DNA of 64,000 bases, taken from positions 40,675,790-40,739,789 of the forward strand of contig CM055314.2 in assembly GCA_029255685.2 (NCBI GenBank). The letters are read 5' to 3'. Made by a program: the position numbers and the translations under genes. Origin of the DNA: Silene conica (taxonomy: Eukaryota > Streptophyta > Magnoliopsida > Caryophyllales > Caryophyllaceae). The notes beneath the pieces are model-generated. The model had not been told where the DNA came from. It made no database searches and was given only the letters and a program-made list of their open reading frames with translations. This document shows positions 24,009 to 34,721 of the stretch, piece by piece (position 1 is the first letter of the stretch; every line of letters starts with the position of its first letter).

Positions 24009-26358
24009 TTCATGTCGTTTATCAACTTATGTATAGTGATACAAATGTGTTGATATTTACCCTTTTTAAATTGTTTTAAAGGGCCACCCCCGAATAATGA
24101 TAAGGGCAAGGAGAAGGAAGCTTGAAGTTCCTTACTTGGATGGCTACGGTAGCATCCAATTGATCGAAGACTTGAAGAGCTAGGCTCTAATTTTCATATC
24201 GTCTTCTTTCATATTTTGCATTTATTTATGGAACAATTTAATTTTCTTGTAGGACAAGGATTAAAATCCTAAAACAATGGTTGTAATTTGGGATATTAGT
24301 GACTTGGTTTTCAACCCGAGTCACTACTTTTGTTCTTAATCAATGTTTTGATTTCTCAAATAAATTACAAGCCTTGTTTAAACATGAATGATAGAAATTT
24401 AATATTGATACGATCAAGTATAAGAGAATCAAAGAGTTGATTAAAACGGAGAACTACACCCCATGAGATAGATTCAATCAAAATGAGACTATATCAGTTC
24501 ATTATAAGATTTTCATTTTAAGTGAAAATGAGAATGTATTCATCACACCTATCAAACTTCAAACATTCAAACACATTGGTTAATCGAAATAGCTATCCTT
24601 AAACAAGTAAAGGTTATTGTTAGAAGGATAGAGTGGGAGAAAATATTTCGCTCACAAACCAATGATGTAAATAAAGGAAGGATCTTAGAGAAGATTCTTA
24701 CTTGGGAGTCTTAAGAAGAGCCCTAAGTGATTTGAAGGAACTACGAGACGACACTGAAGAAACTACGGGAGGACACTCGAAGAAAGGTTCTTTGTGTTCA
24801 TTGTTTCATAGAGAGGAAACTTGAAACCCCGTATGAAATCATCGGTAGGAAAACGGTTCCTATGTAGTTATAAAGAAATTATCATGTCATTTTCGTCTCA
24901 AGGAAACGAAGACATGATAAGAAGGTAATGATTGATTGAATGGAAACAGATCACTATATGGATAGTGATAGTGATAATGATTCGAGTAATAGTTTAACAT
25001 ACGTGAAATGAAAGGTTCATTTAAGATATCGAGAGATATTGATTTTAGTGGGAGCGATATTCATAAAAGAATTAAGCCTACCATTTAGAGAGAATGGGTG
25101 ATTCATTAAGGTGTAAAGAATAAGAGGTTTTCAATTCTAGATGATCAAATAAGTTATATCATAAGATGATGGAGCTTACGGGAAGGTTTATTATATGGAT
25201 AATAAAAGGTCGCCCGCTAGAAGTTAGAATGGGTGGATACATTGTTCATAATGATGAATGAAACCATTATCAAAATAGCCAAGATGTTTGAAAATTGTAA
25301 GAGTGATGAAATCACTAATAAACTGCAATATAGATTTCAGTACATAAGTGACTATAGAGAGTGATTTTTAATCCCTCCAGTATATCGATACGTCACAAGT
25401 TATAAGATAACAGTGGGAGCTTTCCTCAGGAAAGGAAACTCAAAACCTAGAAAGAGTTCTAGAAATGTACTCAAATAGAATCATATTATACGGGATAATA
25501 TGAGAATGAAGGATACCAAGATTTGTAAGTTTTGCAATCATGAATAAAAGGTTTATTTGCAAAACACTAATACAAATAGATGATTGTGCATCAAAATGCA
25601 ATATAATAGTGTTGACTATTGTTGCATGACAACATCATTTGAGTTATTAGTAACTCAAAGTAAAAGATACTTTGTCAGAATCCAAATGGGTTGTAAGAGA
25701 CAATTTTGAACCCCATAAGTGAACTGGATGGACTTAGTATGGCCCCTAGCCGCTTACATGAGGTGACGTCTCAAAGCGACTAGAGTGTGAGGCGATTGAT
25801 GGCAAGTTCAAGTGCCATAGAGTCATATGTGATGACTAGTCGATCACATATGCAGACTGTAAGAGACACTCTGTCGGGCAATGTGACTGCTTATAGAGTT
25901 CTGGAAATTTTATAGCCGGGTCGTGGTGAGAGCTGCTATAGTATTCTTGTGAGTCAATTCTTTGACTAAAGACTACTCTCCTAAGATGGTACAGTTTAGG
26001 CATAACTTTGATCCATTCTCTACGACTTTTCGTAACTGGAGTCAAATGGGATTGTTTTGGGTTGTGACTAACTGTGACTAGTTGAAGGAAGTAGTGCGAT
26101 AGAAATTGTCCACCCCTTGTCAGGGTTGTTCAAATCTCAGGGCCACTCGAGGAGAAGTTAACTGGAAATGCGTGGCCACGCTCGGAAGGTATCTATGGTA
26201 GATAATTCCAGTCAAACAGTTATTCTCCAGATCGAGGAAACCACTCATGATATGATCGAATGCAAGTACGACCTTAGAGAGACATCTTGCATTGAGTGGG
26301 AGATTGTAATAGGACAAGAGAATTGGTGACGCACACTTGTCGAGGACAAGTGAGAGAT
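24009..26358 (+). other. INT2 3' non-coding region with altered PPT
   Basis: As in INT1, but the terminal PPT core reads AGTGAGAG rather than AGTGGGAG (G to A at 26352), and one more change lies at 25927 (GGTGAG for GGCGAG). Confidence 0.7.
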
Positions 26359-27639
26359 TGTTGGGAAATGTGTCCTCAACAATAGTGCGATCACGTAATT
26401 AAATCTCATAACAAGAATGCGCAAGGGATGATACGATTTATTAGTCAACTGACCAACATTAATCGGTAATGATTGGCTAGCTAGAGTTTGACATTACTGT
26501 CGTATGACGGTGATGGTCAGTTGATCCCTTTAGGTCACACCTTTAGGACAATTCCCTTAATTGATAAAGTGATCAAATGTATATTGATACGATTTGATCA
26601 TATTCCTTAAACTCGTGTATCGAGAAATTAGAGGTTAAATCTTATTGTAAGATTTATGTTTAAAATTGAAACGTGTCAATTGTTAAACATTAAACGATAT
26701 TTTAAGATATCGTAATTAGAATGAATTGGGTTGAAATTAATACAAAGGTTGTAAATCGTATTGACGATAAATGATCATTTTACATTAGTAATTTCGAATT
26801 ACTTATTAATTGAATAAATATGATTTATTTAATTATGTATAATATTTATGGGATAAATATTTATATGTACTAAAGTATTTTATATCTTAATGACATATAA
26901 GATGTCACACTTTATACAATTGTACATTTGACAAATTGTAAAATGAAATCCATTTTATGGATTATGGTAGCCGGTTTTGGTGAGGTTAGTTAAGGTTATG
27001 TTTTGTGTTTATTAATGTATAAAACACAATCATTAAAAGACCACCTTGAGAACACTAACCTAGATGCCTCCCTAGTGTCTTGAGAAGTGAAGGTGTTCCC
27101 CTTTGAGGCTTCCCAAAACCGGCAACCCCTTCCCCATAAACCATGCTTAAGATTAATTTGATTATCTTAAATTATAATAAGCATGCTTGATATATATAAG
27201 TATATATCATATTCATTCTCTAGTTCTTCTTCTTGACCTAGCCGAAAAATCAGCAAGTAAGAAGAGAAATTTTCTACCTCTAAAATACTTATTATAAAGA
27301 TAATAACTTATACTATAAGTAGTATTAAAATTACATTCTAATAAGAGTGATTAGAATATTAAGGAAGAAATCGATTCCTAGTCTAGCACTACAAAGGTTT
27401 CGGTTCATTTGAGGGCTTGTCTTGGTGCATCCGGAGGAGGTATTCTAATTTGGGTACTCGGAGGATCATCCTAGCATATTCTTGGACCGTGTGTAAGGGT
27501 TCATTTTCTCCTCTTTCCGCATATAGTAGCATGCATAAGATCTTATAAACGAGTTTATAAAAATGTTAATTAAAAGTTAATTAAAGGGTTTTTGTTAGTA
27601 TGACTAATTTAGTTTATGAGTAACTAGTTAAACCTAACA
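26359..27639 (+). repeat. LTR3 of the array (1281 bp)
   Basis: Full length, with G at offset 894 (27253) and T at offset 1262 (27621) like LTR2, and without LTR2's deletion or private C. Confidence 0.95.
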
Positions 27640-30099
27640 ATTGGTATCAGAGCAATAGGTTGTTTGCATGCTTTCCGTTTTCGTTTTTACGGAGTTATTA
27701 GGATAACAAAATAAAACTTGATAATTTTCGTTTTAATATATGATATGCACGAAATTAATTTAGCATGATACCTACTGTTTTCTAATATGATTTAGAATGT
27801 TTGGAATAATTTTTGCATGAATATTGATTATTGGTATGTAATATCTCGGTTTTAATATGTTTTTAATGATTAAAATGTTTAATTTTTGGGAAAAATAGTT
27901 AAAATAAACTTCTGGCCGAGATTTTTCAGTATGATATCACATGTATTTTCTATAATATGAATATGAATTTTCGTAAATTATAGACCTTTAAATCGTGTGA
28001 TATGAATTTTAATGGTTAAAATGCAATAAGATGAATAAAAATGGGTTAAAATAGTTATATTATGAATTTGACTATAAAAATTTATGAGGATGTCACATGC
28101 AATATTTAAAATTTATATTGAATTTTCAGAAATTTATCTCGAAATATTGCAATATTATAGATTTTTAGTGTAAAAATCGGGTAATTAGTGACATAATTTC
28201 GACTTTAATAGTTTAAGTTGGAATTTGGCCATAAAAATTTAACACGATGTCATATATATTATTTCCAGCATGTATAAAAGTTTCGAGAATTTTATCTTAT
28301 TTTATGCTTGAGAAATAATTTTAAGGGTTAAAATCGTACGATATATGACGTAAATCGTTAAAATTTGCAAATGTTGTTAAAATGGCCGAAAAATGTAACC
28401 CACATTAGTCATATATGATATGTTCATCTTGGAAATTATCTTGGGTGCCTAAAGTTTCAGATTTGATTTGTATTGATTTAATTTTGTTTTGTTAAAAGTA
28501 GCATTTAAAATTAATTAAAAGAGTCATGCATTTTTTTTTTCGGCTATGGGCAATGTGCCATTTAATTTTCTGTCAATCTTGTGTTCTTAAAATGTTTTGG
28601 AAGGTATAAAAAATATTATTAGTATTTAATTTGCATTTATGAAGTTAATTATTGAATTTTCCGACTTAAATTGCTCGTTTTACGTGTTATTTTCGAAATA
28701 ATAATAAAACCGTGTAAAATACTAATATTTTAACTTTCTGAAAATTTTAAGAACATTCTGGATTTTTCAAAATTTGAATTTTGAATTTTCGAAATTTTAA
28801 TGACTCTTTTGGATTTTATATTATTTTTCCCGTAAAACCGAGTAATACCGATCAATATTAAACATATTAAGTTAAGTCATGTTCAAAGTTTGAGTAAGAC
28901 TAAATTTTGAATCCTATAAGAGTTGGGATGATTAACTTAAGGATGAAAACCGTTTCATATAATGCATAGTGTTGTTAAACGTTAAAACACGCGATTCCAT
29001 AAACCGAGGTTTACGATAACTATTTAAATAAGTGTTTTAAATAGGACGATTTGGCTTAGGATTTGCATGTTAATTCATATTTATATAAGCATTGCATATT
29101 TTATATTATGAATGTCATGATTTATTTTTACGTAATTTTGGGAATTATGTAATTTACTTAGTATGGCCTTAGTTTTTAAATCGGTATTTCCCGTAATGTA
29201 AGGGGTTACCGATTCGGTTGTAATTTTGTGATCTCGCATCACCCAATTGTAATTTATTTCTATTTTATAATGTATAAAGTAGACTAGAAAAGTTGTAATA
29301 TTTGTAAAATCCGGAGTTCCTTGAAGACGGTGCCATTCGGAAAGGAGTTCCGATCAAGTTGGTGTTTACCTCGAAGTGCGTGCCGCGTGAAGTTCAAGGG
29401 ACCAAAGGAGTTGGTTTCCGAATTTGTACTTTGTTATTTCTTTTCTAGGAAAGGCCATACTAGGGTTTATTTATGCTTTTATTTTTGCTTTTTTATATGT
29501 TTGCATGCATAGCCAAATCGTCATACATTGTATCATGCATGTTTCGACCTAGTCGACCTGGTCTTTTATTTTATCGATAATTCACCGACTTAGTTCACTT
29601 AAACGGAGATAGATAATAATTTGACTAGATCTCTTACATATAAACATTGAGACTTAGCCTTACCAAAAAGTACGGACCCATGAATCCCTTCTTCACAAGA
29701 ACGTAGGCTCGGCTACACCGGGGTACTAAAATTGTCACGTTGGGTAAGTGGGGTAATAAGATTACACCTTGAAATTTGGTTGATCTCAACGAAAGTATTC
29801 GTAACCGTAGTTGCAATAAGTTCGGGCTAAAGATAATTTTAAGAAAATTGTCGACCGAGAGTTCTAAGAGTAGAACCGATTAAAGAGTTAATCCACCAAA
29901 TTATACCAATACGGGTTGAATCGGCTACACCGTGCCCGTATTAGTATGGGTTTGGGTCTCGGGATTGTTTACTTAATTGGGTAAGAGATCATTAAGTAAA
30001 TACATAACTAAACTTGTTAAAGTTTCTAGTTTAAAATTATGAATTTAAAATGATGTTGTTTTTCCTTTTATTATTGTAGTTTAATTTTCAACATCAACT
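27640..30099 (+). other. INT3 leader (PBS and 5' untranslated region)
   Basis: Same layout as the other leaders: PBS at the first bases and twin hairpins at 29709-29720 and 29909-29941. No difference from INT1 was noticed in this stretch. Confidence 0.75.
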
Positions 30100-31008
30100 A
30101 TGGCAACCAACGCTCCACCTCTCACTAACGTATCATGGCTTCGATCCTTTATGGATCGTTGTAAACTCGATAAGCATGGTTCCAATTTTAAGGATTGGGA
30201 TGCGCAATTGCTTTTGGCCGCTCAAGGTGACGATAAGAGTCGTTACCTATCCGAAGCCGCTCCTCCCGCTCCGACCGCTCGTTCATCGGTCCAAACTCGT
30301 GAGGCCTATGAAGCCTACATGAAAGAGTCCTCCGCTCTTAAAAATGTGCTCATCTTCTCCATGGAGCCGGATCTCCAAAGGAGTATGATTAAGTTGACCA
30401 CATCATATGAGATATACACCAAGCTTGCGACCATGTTTTCGCAAACTCCTAGGGTGATTCAATATGAGGCGGCTTCCGCCTTCTTTGACATAACCTTCAA
30501 GGAAGGGCAAAAGATAAGCCCTCATGTGCTCAAACTAGTTGAGCTCGCGGAGACTCTAAAAGCTCAAGATGTTGATGTTCCCGACTCTCTTATCATTGAC
30601 CGAGTTCTTCACTCGCTCAATAAGGTTAAGGCGTATGCTCAATTCCGGGTGAATTTCAATATGCGAAACCAAGAGACATCGTTAGACGAGTTGCATAAGA
30701 TGCTAGTCCAAGCCGAAAGGGACATGGGACTTCATGAAAGTTCCACCAAGGATGTTTTAAACATCGAAAAGAAAGGGAAAACGAGCTTCAAGAGGAATGC
30801 CTCGAAAGGCAAGGGCAAGAAAACGTTCAAGCCCAAAGCGACCAAAGAAAAGACCTTTTCGAAAGGCGCTTCCACCTCGTCTTCAAAAGAGCAAGACAAG
30901 TGCCATTATTGCACGAGGATCGGTCATTGGAAGCGAAATTGCCCCAAGTACTTAAGTGATCTCAAAAATGGGAAGGCAACCGCCGTAGGTAATAATTCTC
31001 GCGTATAA
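30100..31008 (+). CDS. gag protein of array unit 3
   Basis: The third 302-aa gag ORF, identical in amino acid sequence to the other two. Downstream, INT3 differs from INT1 and INT2 at several bases, so the protein-coding part is the best preserved portion of the unit. Confidence 0.9.
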   Translation: MATNAPPLTNVSWLRSFMDRCKLDKHGSNFKDWDAQLLLAAQGDDKSRYLSEAAPPAPTARSSVQTREAYEAYMKESSALKNVLIFSMEPDLQRSMIKLTTSYEIYTKLATMFSQTPRVIQYEAASAFFDITFKEGQKISPHVLKLVELAETLKAQDVDVPDSLIIDRVLHSLNKVKAYAQFRVNFNMRNQETSLDELHKMLVQAERDMGLHESSTKDVLNIEKKGKTSFKRNASKGKGKKTFKPKATKEKTFSKGASTSSSKEQDKCHYCTRIGHWKRNCPKYLSDLKNGKATAVGNNSRV

Positions 31009-33358
31009 TTCATGTCGTTTATCAACTTATGTATAGTGATACAAATGTGTTGATATTTACCCTTTTTAAATTGTTTTAAAGGGCCACCCCCGAATAATGA
31101 TAAGGGCAAGGAGAAGGAAGCTTGAAGTTCCTTACTTGGATGGCTACGGTAGCATCCAATTGATCGAAGACTTGAAGAGCTAGGCTCTAATTTTCATATC
31201 GTCTTCTTTCATATTTTGCATTTATTTATGGAACAATTTAATTTTCTTGTAGGACAAGGATTAAAATCCTAAAACAATGGTTGTAATTTGGGATATTAGT
31301 GACTTGGTTTTCAACCCGAGTCACTACTTTTGTTCTTAATCAATGTTTTGATTTCTCAAATAAATTACAAGCCTTGTTTAAACATGAATGATAGAAATTT
31401 AATATTGATACGATCAAGTATAAGAGAATCAAAGAGTTGATTAAAACGGAGAACTACACCCCATGAGATAGATTCAATCAAAATGAGACTATATCAGTTC
31501 ATTATAAGATTTTCATTTTAAGTGAAAATGAGAATGTATTCATCACACCTATCAAACTTCAAACATTCAAACACATTGGTTGATCGAAATAGCTATCCTT
31601 AAACAAGTAAAGGTTATTGTTAGAAGGATAGAGTGGGAGAAAATATTTCGCTCACAAACCAATGATGTAAATAAAGGAAGGATCTTAGAGAAGATTCTTA
31701 CTTGGGAGTCTTAAGAAGAGCCCTAAGTGATTTGAAGGAACTACGAGACGACACTGAAGAAACTACGGGAGGACACTCGAAGAAAGGTTCTTTGTGTTCA
31801 TTGTTTCATAGAGAGGAAACTTGAAACCCCGTATGAAATCATCGGTAGGAAAACGGTTCCTATGTAGTTATAAAGAAATTATCATGTCATTTTCGTCTCA
31901 AGGAAACGAAGACATGATAAGAAGGTAATGATTGATTGAATGGAAACAGATCACTATAGGGATAGTGATAGTGATAATGATTCGAGTAATAGTTTAACAT
32001 ACGTGAAATGAAAGGTTCATTTAAGATATCGAGAGATATTGATTTTAGTGGGAGCGATATTCATAAAAGAATTAAGCCTACCATTTAGAGAGAATGGGTG
32101 ATTCATTAAGGTGTAAAGAATAAGAGGTTTTCAATTCTAGATGATCAAATAAGTTATATCATAAGATGATGGAGCTTACGGGAAGGTTTATTATATGGAT
32201 AATAAAAGGTCGCCCGCTAGAAGTTAGAATGGGTGGATACATTGTTCATAATGATGAATGAAACCATTATCAAAATAGCCAAGATGTTTGAAAATTGTAA
32301 GAGTGATGAAATCACTAATAAACTGCAATATAGATTTCAGTACATAAGTGACTATAGAGAGTGATTTTTAATCCCTCCAGTATATCGATACGTCACAAGT
32401 TATAAGATAACAGTGGGAGCTTTCCTCAGGAAAGGAAACTCAAAACCTAGAAAGAGTTCTAGAAATGTACTCAAATAGAATCATATTATACGGGATAATA
32501 TGAGAATGAAGGATACCAAGATTTGTAAGTTTTGCAATCATGAATAAAAGGTTTATTTGCAAAACACTAATACAAATAGATGATTGTGCATCAAAATGCA
32601 ATATAATAGTGTTGACTATTGTTGCATGACAACATCATTTGAGTTATTAGTAACTCAAAGTAAAAGATACTTTGTCAGAATCCAAATGGGTTGTAAGAGA
32701 CAATTTTGAACCCCATAAGTGAACTGGATGGACTTAGTATGGCCCCTAGCCGCTTACATGAGGTGACGTCTCAAAGCGACTAGAGTGTGAGGCGATTGAT
32801 GGCAAGTTCAAGTGCCATAGAGTCATATGTGATGACTAGTCGATCACATAGGCAGACTGTAAGAGACACTCTGTCGGGCAATGTGACTGCTTATAGAGTT
32901 CTGGAAATTTTATAGCCGGGTCGTGGCGAGAGCTGCTATAGTATTCTTGTGAGTCAATTCTTTGACTAAAGACTACTCTCCTAAGATGGTACAGTTTAGG
33001 CATAACTTTGATCCATTCTCTACGACTTTTCGTAACTGGAGTCAAATGGGATTGTTTTGGGTTGTGACTAACTGTGACTAGTTGAAGGAAGTAGTGCGAT
33101 AGAAATTGTCCACCCCTTGTCAGGGTTGTTCAAATCTCAGGGCCACTCGAGGAGAAGTTAACTGGAAATGCGTGGCCACGCTCGGAAGGTATCTATGGTA
33201 GATAATTCCGGTCAAACAGTTATTCTCCAGATCGAGGAAACCACTCATGATATGATCGAATGCAAGTACGACCTTAGAGAGACATCTTGCATTGAGTGGG
33301 AGATTGTAATAGGACAAGAGAATTGGTGACGCACACTTGTCGAGGACAAGTGGGAGAT
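31009..33358 (+). other. INT3 3' non-coding region with PPT
   Basis: It carries private bases at 31582 (GTTGATCG), 32851 (CATAGGCAG) and 33209 (TTCCGGTC). At 31959 it has G where INT1 (17963) and INT2 (24959) have T; the diverged family member at 58.25 kb also has G, so INT3 keeps the older state there. The PPT abutting LTR4 is intact. Confidence 0.7.
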
Positions 33359-34639
33359 TGTTGGGAAATGTGTCCTCAACAATAGTGCGATCACGTAATT
33401 AAATCTCATAACAAGAATGCGCAAGGGATGATACGATTTATTAGTCAACTGACCAACATTAATCGGTAATGATTGGCTAGCTAGAGTTTGACATTACTGT
33501 CGTGTGACGGTGATGGTCAGTTGATCCCTTTAGGTCACACCTTTAGGACAATTCCCTTAATTGATAAAGTGATCAAATGTATATTGATACGATTTGATCA
33601 TATTCCTTAAACTCGTGTATCGAGAAATTAGAGGTTAAATCTTATTGTAAGATTTATGTTTAAAATTGAAACGTGTCAATTGTTAAAAATTAAACGATAT
33701 TTTAAGATATCGTAATTAGAATGAATTGGGTTGAAATTAATACAAAGGTTGTAAATCGTATTGACGATAAATGATCATTTTACATTAGTAATTTCGAATT
33801 ACTTATTAATTGAATAAATATGATTTATTTAATTATGTATAATATTTATGGGATAAATATTTATATGTACTAAAGTATTTTATATCTTAATGACATATAA
33901 GATGTCACACTTTATACAATTGTACATTTGACAAATTGTAAAATGAAATCCATTTTATGGATTATGGTAGCCGGTTTTGGTGAGGTTAGTTAAGGTTATG
34001 TTTTGTGTTTATTAATGTATAAAACACAATCATTAAAAGACCACCTTGAGAACACTAACCTAGATGCCTCCCTAGTGTCTTGAGAAGTGAAGGTGTTCCC
34101 CTTTGAGGCTTCCCAAAACCGGCAACCCCTTCCCCATAAACCATGCTTAAGATTAATTTGATTATCTTAAATTATAATAAGCATGCTTGATATATATAAG
34201 TATATATCATATTCATTCTCTAGTTCTTCTTCTTGACCTAGCCGAAAAATCACCAAGTAAGAAGAGAAATTTTCTACCTCTAAAATACTTATTATAAAGA
34301 TAATAACTTATACTATAAGTAGTATTAAAATTACATTCTAATAAGAGTGATTAGAATATTAAGGAAGAAATCGATTCCTAGTCTAGCACTACAAAGGTTT
34401 CGGTTCATTTGAGGGCTTGTCTTGGTGCATCCGGAGGAGGTATTCTAATTTGGGTACTCGGAGGATCATCCTAGCATATTCTTGGACCGTGTGTAAGGGT
34501 TCATTTTCTCCTCTTTCCGCATATAGTAGCATGCATAAGATCTTATAAACGAGTTTATAAAAATGTTAATTAAAAGTTAATTAAAGGGTTTTTGTTAGTA
34601 TGACTAATTTAGTTTATGAGCAACTAGTTAAACCTAACA
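33359..34639 (+). repeat. LTR4 of the array (1281 bp)
   Basis: It ends AAACCTAACA directly before the right AAGTC. C at offset 894 (34253) and C at offset 1262 (34621) match LTR1. Private changes: CGTGTGACGG (A to G) and TTAAAAATTAAACG (C to A). Confidence 0.95.
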
Positions 34640-34644
34640 AAGTC
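34640..34644 (+). repeat. right target-site duplication AAGTC
   Basis: An exact match to 12358-12362. No AAGTC or other 5-bp repeat brackets LTR2 or LTR3, which pass directly into PBS and PPT sequence. Confidence 0.95.
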
Positions 34645-34688
34645 AAGGTATAAGCTTAGAGATTCTGTTGAAGGTTGCAAAACGGGGG

Positions 34689-34689
<1 letters not shown>

Positions 34690-34720
<31 letters not shown>
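34690..34720 (+). repeat. 31-base G homopolymer
   Basis: An unbroken G run, preceded by GGGGGC, within the tnp2 frame 46 bp after the target duplication. Such a run can form G-quadruplex structures, is prone to length errors in replication and sequencing, and alone makes the reading frame uncertain. Confidence 0.9.

Positions 34721-34721
<1 letters not shown>

Larger units (their letters stand above)
12363..34639 (+). mobile_element. tandem array of three gag-only LTR retrotransposon units sharing four LTRs
   Basis: The layout is LTR1 12363-13643, INT1 13644-19362, LTR2 19363-20639, INT2 20640-26358, LTR3 26359-27639, INT3 27640-33358, LTR4 33359-34639. All three internal regions are exactly 5719 bp by coordinate. 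Only a handful of substitutions separate them by eye. Each has a PBS matching initiator Met tRNA, one gag ORF and a PPT, but no protease, integrase or RT, which fits the published TR-GAG class of non-autonomous plant elements. One AAGTC duplication flanks the whole block and none flanks inner units. The array therefore grew by recombination after, or as a concatemer during, one integration. A collapsed or over-expanded assembly is the main alternative. Confidence 0.93.

Noticed and set aside
12363..34639. The 7-kb repeats as three independent insertions side by side
   Set aside because: Independent insertions would each have two LTRs and their own target duplication; here single LTRs separate the interiors and only the outer ends carry AAGTC.
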